This document shows, one piece after another, positions 9,603 to 18,523 of a stretch of DNA of 64,000 bases. The notes below the pieces were generated by a model that ran no database searches, had not been told where the DNA came from, and saw only the letters and a program-made list of their open reading frames with translations. A program made the position numbers and the translations under genes. The stretch lies in contig CAYWFX010000003.1 of assembly GCA_964457945.1 (NCBI GenBank), forward strand, positions 124,001 to 188,000. The letters run 5' to 3'. The number at the start of each line of letters is the position of its first letter. Positions within the stretch are counted from its first letter, which is position 1. The stretch comes from PHAA01 sp964457945 (GTDB lineage Bacteria > Bacillota > Syntrophomonadia > Syntrophomonadales > Syntrophomonadaceae).

Positions 9603-10043
9603 TCAGCTAAAATACCCATATTCGCAGCTCACACATCGATTCATCGAGGCATAATGAGGATGATATTCATAGCCAGGACACACATATTTATCGCCGTTTC
9701 TCGTCGCCATCGCTTTTTTTATGTATTCTGGGTCCTCAAATTTACTGCAGTGTATGCACCCAGAATAACGCATTTGCCCTTCGCCCCCAACCACCTGATC
9801 CAGATCCTCATCGGATAATTCTCCTTCCTTGAGAGATGCCTGAAACTCCTTCAATTCATCAATGCTAAATTCAAAGCCGGCTCCTTTAGCTATAGGTAGA
9901 ATTTCGCGCTCAAATAATTTGTCTTTTTCCGCCTCTTCAAGTGTTTGCAGCTCACCTTTACTAACTACATCCACATACTTGCTCTTTAGATCACTGTTCA
10001 TCTCCATTGACATAAAAAACCTCATTGCATTTTCTTTAGACAT
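9603..10043 (-). CDS. Nif11-type RiPP precursor with CxxC-rich core (precursor 2)
   Basis: This 146-residue protein opens with a Nif11-like leader (MSKENAMRFFMSMEMNSDLK) and ends that leader in LSDEDLDQVVGG, a double-Gly cleavage site at about residue 87. The remaining 59 residues hold five Cys: CIHC near the front, a lone Cys in YVCPGY, and CVSC near the end. That spacing could bind zinc like a ribbon or be cross-linked by the radical SAM enzyme encoded nearby; which one is open. The gene sits between the HlyD-like subunit and the C39 exporter. An AGGAGG-type site precedes the ATG. Confidence 0.82.
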   Translation of the reverse strand: MSKENAMRFFMSMEMNSDLKSKYVDVVSKGELQTLEEAEKDKLFEREILPIAKGAGFEFSIDELKEFQASLKEGELSDEDLDQVVGGEGQMRYSGCIHCSKFEDPEYIKKAMATRNGDKYVCPGYEYHPHYASMNRCVSCEYGYFS

Positions 10044-10100
10044 AAAATATTCCTCCTTTTAATTGTTATTCAATCCGCTTTTATTGAAAATCTCTGAGAA

Positions 10101-10994
10101 CTATTTCAACACCAATTCATATGGTCTGTAGTCTTTAACCACAATCAACATATTGCAGCTAGTTCCTATGGAAAGCGGTGTGCTTTCACCTTTTTTGCTG
10201 GACCATTTGATTTTATTCTGGGATTCTGGATCAACGGTAAGAGTCACCCGCACTTCGACACTGCTTTCCTCGGGCATCAGTCCCTTGGCATACTGCATAC
10301 TGCCAACTGCTGACAACACATCCGCTTCTGATACCGGATAAGTGCCAATGTTGGTGATGTGTCCAAGCATATAACCATATTCTTCACGAGGTGCAAAATC
10401 AGGAGATACCTGTACTTCCATCCCCTCTTTAAGCTTTTTCGCGGTTGAGGTTGGAATATAACAGATGATCTGCTTGTCATCAGCATATTTTTCCTGCTTG
10501 ACGATTCCGGCAATAGCTTCGGTAGAAGAGACCGTTTCATTGACAGACTTAACTGAAAGAACAATCCCTGAAACAGGGGATACAATCAGGGAGCGGCTTT
10601 CATATTCGCTGGTCAAGGCAGAAATCAGTTTTTGATCGGGCTGGACATTATCTTTTAATTCGTTCAGCTGTTTTATGATATTTTCCTGAGGTATAACAGC
10701 AATAATCTGGCCCGCTTCTACAAAATCGCCAACTTTAACCCGCATATCGCTGATACGCCCACCAGCTGATGGTATAACCGCACTAGCACCACTTTGTGGA
10801 AATATCACCCCTTTAGCCCTAACGCTTTCGGGGATGTTTCCGTAATACCCCCAGAAACACACGGCAATCAGGAGGGCAAGACAAGCCATAAGAATGCTCC
10901 AGATCCCGGGATTTGTTATTTTTATGTATTCATTAAGCCTCTCCGGTGAGGATATGCGTTCCAGTGAAGATTTTCTGAAGATGCTGGGTTCCAT
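10101..10994 (-). CDS. HlyD-family secretion subunit of the NHLM bacteriocin system
   Basis: This 297-residue membrane-fusion protein has one transmembrane segment (about residues 30-52), lipoyl-like halves (a stretch around GRISDMRVKVGDFVEAGQ, then SPVSGIVLSVKSV) and a beta-barrel C-terminus. The coiled coil is very short, as expected for the NHLM secretion protein rather than for RND adaptors. The start ATG follows GGAGGGG. It partners the two ABC exporters encoded downstream. Confidence 0.88.
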   Translation of the reverse strand: MEPSIFRKSSLERISSPERLNEYIKITNPGIWSILMACLALLIAVCFWGYYGNIPESVRAKGVIFPQSGASAVIPSAGGRISDMRVKVGDFVEAGQIIAVIPQENIIKQLNELKDNVQPDQKLISALTSEYESRSLIVSPVSGIVLSVKSVNETVSSTEAIAGIVKQEKYADDKQIICYIPTSTAKKLKEGMEVQVSPDFAPREEYGYMLGHITNIGTYPVSEADVLSAVGSMQYAKGLMPEESSVEVRVTLTVDPESQNKIKWSSKKGESTPLSIGTSCNMLIVVKDYRPYELVLK

Positions 10995-11293
10995 TCCGTC
11001 CCCTCCATTTTCCTAATTTGCCCTTTCTATAGATGCGAGTTATGTCTAATCTTGTTCTAAAAGGACGAATAATGTTCGATATGTAATTTTATTATATACG
11101 AATCAGATTTATATTGGGGGAAATATCTATGCCAAAAAACCACTGGAAGTGCACGGCCTAACGGATCACAATAATTTAAACATTTGACATCTGCCTGTCA
11201 CACACAAACAAAGTCGCCCCAATGCCATGAATTAAGAAGCGACTCTATAATCTCATCATTAAAATACCTATTCTTGAAAAAAGATTGGTAACA
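10995..11293. other. 299-bp gap between HlyD-like and radical SAM genes
   Basis: No open frame with a ribosome site was seen. The gap is AT-rich. It holds a 6-bp inverted repeat, AGTCGC/GCGACT (about 11212-11245), just beyond the end of the radical SAM gene. This could be a weak transcription stop but lacks a clear T-run. A new promoter for the export genes could lie here. Confidence 0.3.
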
Positions 11294-12691
11294 TTAAGAG
11301 GGTTTTAGATACAACTGTTTTATTTTATCTTCATATTTATTCTTAAAGAAATAGCAGGTATATTCGTCGCAGCCAAGGTACTCATTGCAGGAAATTAGAG
11401 CTCCTGCACGGCATCCGCCGCCGCAATACAGTTTGTGCTCACAGGCACTGCACTTTTCATTTGCATTCAATAAATCAACTAGCCTTGTATCGATGCGCCG
11501 GAGGTAGGTGGAATCGGACAAAGCCTTTAACAAGCCAATTTCCATGATATTCGGCATCTCCTCCTGGATTGGCATGCCTGTCAATGGAATGCAAGGCAGA
11601 AGCTTTCCGTCAGCGGCAATATACATCGTATTACGAGCACTACCGCAGATGGTCTGTCTAAGCATTCTTTCGCTTCCATCAAATTTTTTACAGGGAATGT
11701 TGTAGTTGTCACTGCCTTTCTTACAATAAAAAAATCCACCCAGCATTATATTTATCGGTGCACCGGCACTTCTGTACTTCTGGATAAAGCCCAGATAGGC
11801 CTCATATATCTCCCTGACATCCAAATTATATTGACCCTGCTCTTTCAACCACTCGCCGGCATCACTTGCCGGGCTGACTTTCCAGCTTCGTACTCCAAGT
11901 TCAGCCAACAGGTAGAGTGTGGGTTCCAACACATGAATGTTTCCTTTATGCACCGCAGTCTCAATGCCAACTGGAAAGCCGTGGGCCCTCAGCAGCTTTA
12001 TTGCATCAACCGCTTTTTTTTCAGCTCCGTCTACACCACGCATCCAGTCATGACAACCCACACCGTCGAAGCTCAGGTTGAATTCCGGCTTTACCTGCCT
12101 TTTTTCCAGTTCTGACAAAAGAAGCTCGTCGACCAGTACTCCATTGGTATAAATCTGACTGATGACTATTTTTTGGGCAAGCAAAGCATCCACGATACTT
12201 AGAAAATCTTTGCGGACGAGAGGCTCGCCTCCGGTCAGGGATACTTTACCAATACCGGCTTCTGACAACTGCTGTACAATACTCATGCACTCACTGTAGG
12301 ACAGTTCACCGTACTTTGCCTGGGGTGCAGACATAAAGCAGTGGCGGCAGCGCAGATTGCACTTTCCGGTAATGGACCAGTGAGCCCGGGTAATAAACCT
12401 GCTTGGTATATACCGGTACTTCTGTTCCTCTTTAAGCTCATCAGCATAGCTGTACTCATCTAATATACCTTTTTCATTTAAATCTCTGATGATATCCTTG
12501 TGAATTGGCAGTATAAGGGGGCTTTCAGTATCCATTTGTCCATCGCAAAATGAAACTGCCTGAAAACTTATATCATCAAGAAAGGAGGTTTTGCCTGTTT
12601 GTGTATCCTGTATAGCATAGGGAAGCCGCTCCCACCCCCTGAGCACAAACCTATCCTTAAGCTTATAAAACACTTGGTCCATTCCTTTCAT
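11294..12691 (-). CDS. Radical SAM/SPASM peptide maturase
   Basis: This 465-residue enzyme is expected to modify the Nif11-type precursors. About 95 N-terminal residues resemble a precursor-recognition region. The radical SAM motif CNLRCRHC (CX3CX2C) comes next with SLTGGEPL downstream. The C-terminal SPASM region carries auxiliary-cluster cysteines: CGSARNTMYIAADGKLLPC, then CSACEHKLYCGGGCRAG, then further Cys in GCDEYTCYFF. Enzymes of this build make thioether or carbon-carbon cross-links in RiPPs. It lies directly downstream of the CXC-containing precursor, its most likely substrate. The chemistry cannot be told from sequence. Confidence 0.88.
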   Translation of the reverse strand: MKGMDQVFYKLKDRFVLRGWERLPYAIQDTQTGKTSFLDDISFQAVSFCDGQMDTESPLILPIHKDIIRDLNEKGILDEYSYADELKEEQKYRYIPSRFITRAHWSITGKCNLRCRHCFMSAPQAKYGELSYSECMSIVQQLSEAGIGKVSLTGGEPLVRKDFLSIVDALLAQKIVISQIYTNGVLVDELLLSELEKRQVKPEFNLSFDGVGCHDWMRGVDGAEKKAVDAIKLLRAHGFPVGIETAVHKGNIHVLEPTLYLLAELGVRSWKVSPASDAGEWLKEQGQYNLDVREIYEAYLGFIQKYRSAGAPINIMLGGFFYCKKGSDNYNIPCKKFDGSERMLRQTICGSARNTMYIAADGKLLPCIPLTGMPIQEEMPNIMEIGLLKALSDSTYLRRIDTRLVDLLNANEKCSACEHKLYCGGGCRAGALISCNEYLGCDEYTCYFFKNKYEDKIKQLYLKPS

Positions 12692-12708
12692 AAAAAGTAA
12701 CGCAATTA

Positions 12709-12754
12709 ATAAACCTTCAAACTAAATAAAAAATCTATCAGTCTGAAGGTTTAT
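12709..12754 (-). promoter_or_regulatory. Intercistronic 15-bp inverted repeat between precursor 1 and maturase
   Basis: Arms at 12709-12723 and 12740-12754 match at 14 of 15 positions and enclose a 16-base loop. The hairpin lies in the mRNA between the precursor gene and the maturase gene. Stable hairpins at this position usually limit read-through or protect the upstream message, giving much precursor and little enzyme. The function is inferred. Confidence 0.5.
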
Positions 12755-12809
12755 AGATTAAGCGAAACAGTTAATGGATTGCTTGACGGGTTTCCTATTT
12801 CCCTCAAGT

Positions 12810-13205
12810 TTACCCAATGCCAGCAAGAAAACAAGAGCAATATTCATCGTCACCATCATCAGGAGCTGAACCACCCCCGGCTAAGCCACATACACATTTA
12901 CCACCTTCGCCACTCGCATAGCCACCAATTACACATCCACAATCGACACCGCCGGCAACTGCTTCCAGTTCATCATCGGAAAGCGGACTACTAGTTATTT
13001 CCCTGGCATATTCCTTCAATTCACTAAGAGTAAATTCATAACCCGCCTCTTTGGCAATAGGAATTATTTTGCTATCCAGAATTCCGTCAAGTTGTTCCTC
13101 AGTGGAATTTTGATCAAAACTACCATTGATTACTTTAAATTTTGTTTTTAGGGCTTCGTTTTTTGCAAGCTCAGTGTAGAAAAGTTTTACATTTTCCTTT
13201 GACAT
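12810..13205 (-). CDS. Nif11-type RiPP precursor with three CXC pairs in the core (precursor 1)
   Basis: Counted from the preferred ATG (an upstream ATG at 13217 lies too close to AAAGG), this 131-residue protein starts MSKENVKLFYTEL, a clear Nif11-like leader. The leader ends in LSDDELEAVAGG at about residue 86. The 45-residue core is Gly-rich and holds exactly six Cys arranged as CGC, CVC and CSC, each pair separated by 12-16 residues, with an acidic stretch between the second and third. This regular layout suggests cross-linking by the adjacent radical SAM enzyme. It is the first gene of the cluster. Confidence 0.85.
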   Translation of the reverse strand: MSKENVKLFYTELAKNEALKTKFKVINGSFDQNSTEEQLDGILDSKIIPIAKEAGYEFTLSELKEYAREITSSPLSDDELEAVAGGVDCGCVIGGYASGEGGKCVCGLAGGGSAPDDGDDEYCSCFLAGIG

Positions 13206-13311
13206 AAGTTTCCACATCCTTTCGAAGTTTAGGTTATTTTATTTAGTTCTTCATTAATATATAAAATTCCTTTTATTTCGAAAGATTCATTGTATTTTTG
13301 TGTCGTATTTA

Positions 13312-13323
13312 ACATTATAATGT
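13312..13323 (-). promoter_or_regulatory. Candidate promoter/palindrome upstream of the RiPP operon
   Basis: A 12-bp perfect palindrome, ACATTATAATGT, lies about 107 bases upstream of precursor 1 and contains a consensus TATAAT box. The matching -35 is poor. It may be a promoter with an overlapping operator. Confidence 0.3.
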
Positions 13324-13399
13324 CGCAAAATAGTATTTAAGTAGCTAGCGATGCTCTCTATATCTGTAAAAAAATATGGCACGGAGGGCACAGAGGTTT

Positions 13400-13424
13400 C
13401 TAAAAAGTCGGTTATAACAACCGA
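13400..13424 (-). terminator. Probable terminator of the CoA-dehydratase activase-like gene
   Basis: On the minus strand a TCGGTT/AACCGA hairpin with a 5-base loop is followed by CTTTTT, 20-40 bases beyond the end of the long activase gene. It separates that gene from the RiPP operon. Confidence 0.5.
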
Positions 13425-13442
13425 AAAGCCATGAGATAAGTG

Positions 13443-16400
13443 TTAAGTGGATATAATTTGAGGTACATGTAACTTGGGCAAAAGAAGGCCAGGATGAGGC
13501 TCGCTCGTGGCTTGAATATTTTTAAAAGCCACTGATAGCATCAGTTTCAGGCGATTGAGCTGATTGACTTCACTGGCACCGGGATCATAGTCGATGGCAG
13601 TGATGTTCGCTTGTGGATAATTCCTTTTTAATTCTTTTATCATCCCTTTGCCGGTCACATGATTGGGAAGGCAGCCAAAAGGTTGCACACAGACGATATT
13701 GGGAACCCCGCTATGAATCAGGTCTATCATCTCTGCAGTTAATAACCATCCCTCCCCGCAGTGGTGTCCCAGTGACATGATCTGGTTGGCGAGATTGGCC
13801 TTATGGTAGATCGAAGCAGGTGCATGAAAGCGATGACTTTGTTCCAGGAGCGCATTCATGAGCTTACGACTGTTCTCAAGGTAGTAAATAAAAAACTTCC
13901 CGAGTAATAAAGCACTCTTTTTTCCAGATAGATACTTAGCATCGAATACATAGTCATAGGCACAATAAAGGAAGAAATCCATCAGATCTGGCAGTACCAC
14001 TTCGACCCCTTCCTCTTCCAAGATTCTCACGATATTGTTGTTGGCAGCCGGATGGTATTTAACCAATATTTCTCCTACCACACCCACCCGAGGTTTTTTT
14101 ACTGTTGATATGGCTAGATTATTAAACTCTTTTACAATTCCCCGCAGGTTGTCTTCAAATTCCTGTTTGTTTCCAGTGACAAGCTGCACCTTGCAACGCT
14201 CTACCCATCTCTGATAGAGCAAGTCGGCTGATCCTGGAATTTTTTCATAGGGCCTTACACGATGTAAAACGCGCATCAATAGATCGCCATAAACAACTGC
14301 ACTAATCGCTTTTTTAATGAGCTTGAGAGTGATTCTAAAGCCGGGATTTTTTTCTGCGCCATAAATGTTGGCAGATAAAACTGGTATGTTTTCAAAGTCA
14401 GCCTCTTTTAGTGCTTTTCTGAGAAGGCCGATATAGTTCGTGGCTCGACACCCACCACCGGTCTGACTAATGACAACCGAGGTGTTGTTGAGGTCATATT
14501 TGCCTGATTGCAGGGCGTTAAGTAGCTGCCCAATAACAATTATGGCTGGATAGCAGGCATCATTGTTCACATATTTGACGCCTTCATCCATAGCCTGTTT
14601 GTCCACCGAAGGCAGTAGTTCTATATGGTAGCCATCGCTCTTAAATACTTCCTCTAAAAATTCAAAATGCATCGGGGACATCTGGGGAAACAAAATGGTA
14701 TGCTTCTCCTTCATATCTTTGGTAAACACGATTTTCTTCTGTGCACAAGGTACATTCTCAGTTTTCAGAGGATTTCCCTTTCTCCCACTGATGACTGCCA
14801 AAAGAGAGCGGAGCCTGATTTTGGCTGCGCCAAGATTGCTGCCTTCATCTATTTTAAGGACGGTGTAAACCTTGCCCCTGGCCTTGAGAATTTCTTGCAC
14901 CTGGTCGCTGTTTATTGCGTCTAGGCCACAGCCAAAGGAATTCAACTGGACCAGCTCTAAATTGGATTGGGTGCTCACAAAGCTGGCCGCCGCATAGAGT
15001 CGTGACTGATACATCCATTGGTCAATGACTCGGATGGGTCGCAGGACGGCCCCCAGGTGAGCCACTGCATCTTCTGTGAGAACCGCCATCCCTAGGGAAT
15101 TTATCATCTCTGGTATGCCATGATTGATTTCTGGGTCGATGTGGTAAGGACGCCCGGCCAGCACAATGCCTTGTTTTCCGGTTTCTTCAAGATAAGCTAG
15201 TACTTCTTCACCTTTCTGCCGAATCTCATCTTTGAAGTCAAGATCTTCCTGCCAGGCCCTATTGACAGCCCGAGCGATTTCTTTTTTCGAAATCCCCTGA
15301 CTTAGCTCTTGATGAAGTCTAATGATTAGCTGCTTCTTATTATCGTAAGGCAGAAAGGGGGTCATCAATTTCACATTGTTCTCCCTTATCATGTCCAGAT
15401 TGTTCTTAATGACCTCGGGATAGGAAGTAACCATCGGACAATTATAATGGTGATCCGCCTTTTTCTGCTCCAAACGCTCATAAATGATGGAAGGATAGAA
15501 AATCTGCTTTACACCTTGGTTGATCAGAGAGGCAATATGCCCATGTACCAATTTGGCAGGAAAACAGGCCGTATCTGAAGGGATGGTCTCAATACCCAGG
15601 TCATAAAGCGACCGCGAAGAACGGGGGGAAATTTCCACCCTAAAGCCCAGCTCTGTAAAAAAGGTAAACCAAAAAGGATAATTTTCATACATGTTTAGAA
15701 CCATTGGAATGCCAATGACGCCCCTTATGGCGTCTTTCTCAGGCAAAGGTTCATAAGCAAGGAGTCGTTTATACTTGTAAGCATAGAGATTTGGATTAGA
15801 CTGCTCTTTACTTTCTTTCGCAATGGTTTTTTCACAGCGATTGCCAGATACGAATCTCCCACCATCCTGAAACTTATTGATGATGAGTAAGCAAGCATTG
15901 CCGCAGCCCCCACAGCGATTTAAATTCGTTTGAATAGAAAACTGGTCTATCTGTTCTTTTGATAGCAGTGAACTCGTTTGCCCTTTTTGGCTGCGATCCC
16001 GGGCAATGAGCGCTGCACCAAAGGCTCCCATCAAGGGCGCGATATTGGGTCGAATTACTTCTCTTCCAGTGATAAGCTCCATACTTCGGAGGACCGCATC
16101 ATTTTGAAAGGTCCCACCCTGAACCACAATCTTTTCGCCCAGATCATGAGGATTTCTTACCTTCATTACCTTAAACAAGGCATTCTTAATGACCGAGTAA
16201 GAAAGCCCGGCTGAGATATCGCCGACTGTAGCCCCTTCCGTTTGGGCCTGTTTTACCATGGAATTCATAAAGACGGTACAGCGGGAACCTAAATCGACTG
16301 GGTCTGATGCATTGAGTGCCAGCTCAGCAAAATCTTGCACCGATAGATTTAATGAATGGGCAAAGCCTTCGATAAAGGAACCACACCCGGATGAGCAAGC

Positions 16401-17723
16401 TTCATTGAGCATGATATTTTCTATGATGCCGCCCCTAATCTTGAGGCATTTCATGTCCTGACCGCCAATATCCAGGATTAAATCTACGCCGGGATCAAAA
16501 AACTGCGCGGCATTGTAGTGTGCCACCGTTTCCACTTCCCCTAAATCAACACGCAGAGCGGCTTTTAAGAGTCCTTCGCCATAGCCTGTAACGGCTGCAT
16601 TGGCAATTCTGGCGTTAGCTGGCAGGCGAATGTACAGATCTTTTAGGATATTAATGCCAGAATTCAAGGGACCACCAGTATTATTGCCATAGTAAGAATA
16701 GAGGAGAGCTCCATTTTCATCAATCAAGACCGCCTTGGTCGTGGTTGAACCTGCATCTATACCCATAAAACAATCTCCTGCGAAGCAATCCAAATCCTTC
16801 TTACCGATCTGATGAAGCGCATGTCGCTTGCGAAACTGATCCAGCTCATCCGTATCCTTGAAGAGGGGCTGTAGTCGAGAGATCTCAGAACTGCCTTCTA
16901 CATCCGCTAAGCGTTTTATAAGTCCATGTAAATGGATAAGCTTATCGTTGTTAGATGTTAACGCCGCACCCATTGCCACAAAGAACTGCGCCTGTTCCGG
17001 AAAGATGGCCTGCTTATCATTAATTTGCAGGGTATCCTTAAACCTTTCCCGAAGTGCAGATAAGAAGTGCAGTGGGCCACCGAGAAAGGCGACATTACCT
17101 CTTATCGGTTTCCCGCCGGCTAGACCACTGATCGTTTGATTGACAACCGCTTGAAACACAGAAGCTGCAATGTCTTCTTTACGCGCACCTTCATTTAAAA
17201 GTACCTGAATATCAGTTTTGGCAAAAACACCACAGCGAGCTGCCACAGGATAGATGATGGAATACTGCCTGGCTAGTTCGTTTAAGCCATGAGCATCTGT
17301 CCCCAGCAGGGTTGCCATTTGATCGATAAAAGCCCCCGTTCCTCCTGCGCAGATCCCATTCATGCGTTGATCCAACCCGCCACGAAAAAAGGTAATCTTT
17401 GCATCTTCTCCTCCCAGCTCGATGGCTACATCGGTGTGAGGGATAAACCGATCAATCGTATTGTTACAGGCAATGACTTCCTGAATATGTTTAACACCCA
17501 ACCATGAGGAGATAGCAATCCCCGCTGAACCGCTTACCATCGCTGTAAGGGGATGATTACCTATATGCCCAAATGCATTGATCAGCAGTTCAGTGGTGTG
17601 CCTTCTGGTTTCTGTGTGGTGCCGGCGATAGTTTTTGTAAATAATTCTGCCATCATCGTCCATAATGACTAGTTTAACTGTGGTAGATCCCACATCTAGC
17701 CCCATGCGCAGTGCATCGATCAT
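13443..17723 (-). CDS. Giant acyl-CoA dehydratase activase-related protein (two ASKHA ATPase domains plus DUF2229)
   Basis: This 1426-residue protein belongs to the family related to activators of 2-hydroxyacyl-CoA dehydratases and benzoyl-CoA reductases, which use ATP to inject a low-potential electron. Two ATPase modules are visible: MGLDVGSTTVKL at the N-terminus with CAGGTGAFIDQ, and FMGIDAGSTTTKAVL at about residue 317 with EACSSGCGSFIEG, each giving bridging-cluster Cys. A DUF2229-type segment starting near GIPMVLNMYENYPFW (about 670) follows, then a dehydratase-subunit-like C-terminal half with several conserved Cys. It is transcribed alone and divergent from a TetR gene. The real substrate is unknown; several such fused proteins have no known partner. 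Confidence 0.82.
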   Translation of the reverse strand: MIDALRMGLDVGSTTVKLVIMDDDGRIIYKNYRRHHTETRRHTTELLINAFGHIGNHPLTAMVSGSAGIAISSWLGVKHIQEVIACNNTIDRFIPHTDVAIELGGEDAKITFFRGGLDQRMNGICAGGTGAFIDQMATLLGTDAHGLNELARQYSIIYPVAARCGVFAKTDIQVLLNEGARKEDIAASVFQAVVNQTISGLAGGKPIRGNVAFLGGPLHFLSALRERFKDTLQINDKQAIFPEQAQFFVAMGAALTSNNDKLIHLHGLIKRLADVEGSSEISRLQPLFKDTDELDQFRKRHALHQIGKKDLDCFAGDCFMGIDAGSTTTKAVLIDENGALLYSYYGNNTGGPLNSGINILKDLYIRLPANARIANAAVTGYGEGLLKAALRVDLGEVETVAHYNAAQFFDPGVDLILDIGGQDMKCLKIRGGIIENIMLNEACSSGCGSFIEGFAHSLNLSVQDFAELALNASDPVDLGSRCTVFMNSMVKQAQTEGATVGDISAGLSYSVIKNALFKVMKVRNPHDLGEKIVVQGGTFQNDAVLRSMELITGREVIRPNIAPLMGAFGAALIARDRSQKGQTSSLLSKEQIDQFSIQTNLNRCGGCGNACLLIINKFQDGGRFVSGNRCEKTIAKESKEQSNPNLYAYKYKRLLAYEPLPEKDAIRGVIGIPMVLNMYENYPFWFTFFTELGFRVEISPRSSRSLYDLGIETIPSDTACFPAKLVHGHIASLINQGVKQIFYPSIIYERLEQKKADHHYNCPMVTSYPEVIKNNLDMIRENNVKLMTPFLPYDNKKQLIIRLHQELSQGISKKEIARAVNRAWQEDLDFKDEIRQKGEEVLAYLEETGKQGIVLAGRPYHIDPEINHGIPEMINSLGMAVLTEDAVAHLGAVLRPIRVIDQWMYQSRLYAAASFVSTQSNLELVQLNSFGCGLDAINSDQVQEILKARGKVYTVLKIDEGSNLGAAKIRLRSLLAVISGRKGNPLKTENVPCAQKKIVFTKDMKEKHTILFPQMSPMHFEFLEEVFKSDGYHIELLPSVDKQAMDEGVKYVNNDACYPAIIVIGQLLNALQSGKYDLNNTSVVISQTGGGCRATNYIGLLRKALKEADFENIPVLSANIYGAEKNPGFRITLKLIKKAISAVVYGDLLMRVLHRVRPYEKIPGSADLLYQRWVERCKVQLVTGNKQEFEDNLRGIVKEFNNLAISTVKKPRVGVVGEILVKYHPAANNNIVRILEEEGVEVVLPDLMDFFLYCAYDYVFDAKYLSGKKSALLLGKFFIYYLENSRKLMNALLEQSHRFHAPASIYHKANLANQIMSLGHHCGEGWLLTAEMIDLIHSGVPNIVCVQPFGCLPNHVTGKGMIKELKRNYPQANITAIDYDPGASEVNQLNRLKLMLSVAFKNIQATSEPHPGLLLPKLHVPQIIST

Positions 17724-17858
17724 TCATACCCCTCCAACTTTTAATCATAGATTAAAACAATGTTTGAAATGATCATAGCTTTATGCTAAATTAAAAAGGA
17801 ATTATTGTCAACGGTCGATTCTATAGTCATTGAACAAGCAAAGTAAATGCTCTATAAT

Positions 17859-17882
17859 CGTTTTAAACACCGTTTTAAACAT
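17859..17882. promoter_or_regulatory. Tandem 12-bp repeat, probable TetR operator
   Basis: Two directly adjacent copies of CGTTTTAAACAY end just before the ribosome site of the TetR gene. Each contains the odd palindrome GTTT-T-AAAC. A related dyad, AAAC-AAT-GTTT, is seen near 17756 by the activase gene. This fits autorepression and control of the divergent gene. Confidence 0.5.
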
Positions 17883-17890
17883 GGGGGGGT

Positions 17891-18505
17891 ATGGAAAAAG
17901 TGAAAAGCCAGCTTGAAAGCTGTTCAACCAAAGAAAGAATCATTCAGGTTGCCATAGATATGATTGCAGAAGAAGGGTTTCAAAACATTACCATCAGAAA
18001 AATAGCTGCGCGGGCAAGCGTCAACGTAGCAGCTGTTAACTATCATTTTGGCTCCAAAGATGCCTTAATCAACGAAGCATTAAGACATGTTACAGATCAG
18101 TTAAAAAACACATTTGAAGATTTTAAGACGGGGAACGAAGACGAGGAGACGAAACTGTCCACATTTATTAAGAACTACCTTGACATCATGTTTGAATACC
18201 CAGATATCATCAAGAACATGATCAGCCATGCAATTCACGACAAAGCGCTTGATGTGCATGTGGAGTACTTGGCCTTCATCCAGTACGAAGGGTTCGAATT
18301 GATAAAACAAACGATTCGGCAAAAAAGACCGGATCTAGATGACTGTGTTCTTTCTTTAAAAACACTAAATTTAGTAAGTGGTTTATCCTTTCCTTTCTTA
18401 ATGGGGGAGCATATTAAACATATTATGGAATTGGATTTACACAATGAAGAGATACGACAAATGTACACGAAACTATTATTAGAGAATGTTTGTCGAAGGG
18501 ATTAG
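17891..18505 (+). CDS. TetR/AcrR family transcriptional regulator
   Basis: This 204-residue regulator has an N-terminal helix-turn-helix (ITIRKIAARASVNVAAVNYH, about residues 33-52) and a variable helical C-terminus. The start ATG follows a run of seven G. It is divergent from the activase-like gene across 167 bases that hold repeated palindromes, so it probably controls that gene and itself. It converges on the aspartase gene with an 18-base gap. Confidence 0.9.
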   Translation: MEKVKSQLESCSTKERIIQVAIDMIAEEGFQNITIRKIAARASVNVAAVNYHFGSKDALINEALRHVTDQLKNTFEDFKTGNEDEETKLSTFIKNYLDIMFEYPDIIKNMISHAIHDKALDVHVEYLAFIQYEGFELIKQTIRQKRPDLDDCVLSLKTLNLVSGLSFPFLMGEHIKHIMELDLHNEEIRQMYTKLLLENVCRRD

Positions 18506-18523
18506 CGGTTTCCGAGTAGGTTC

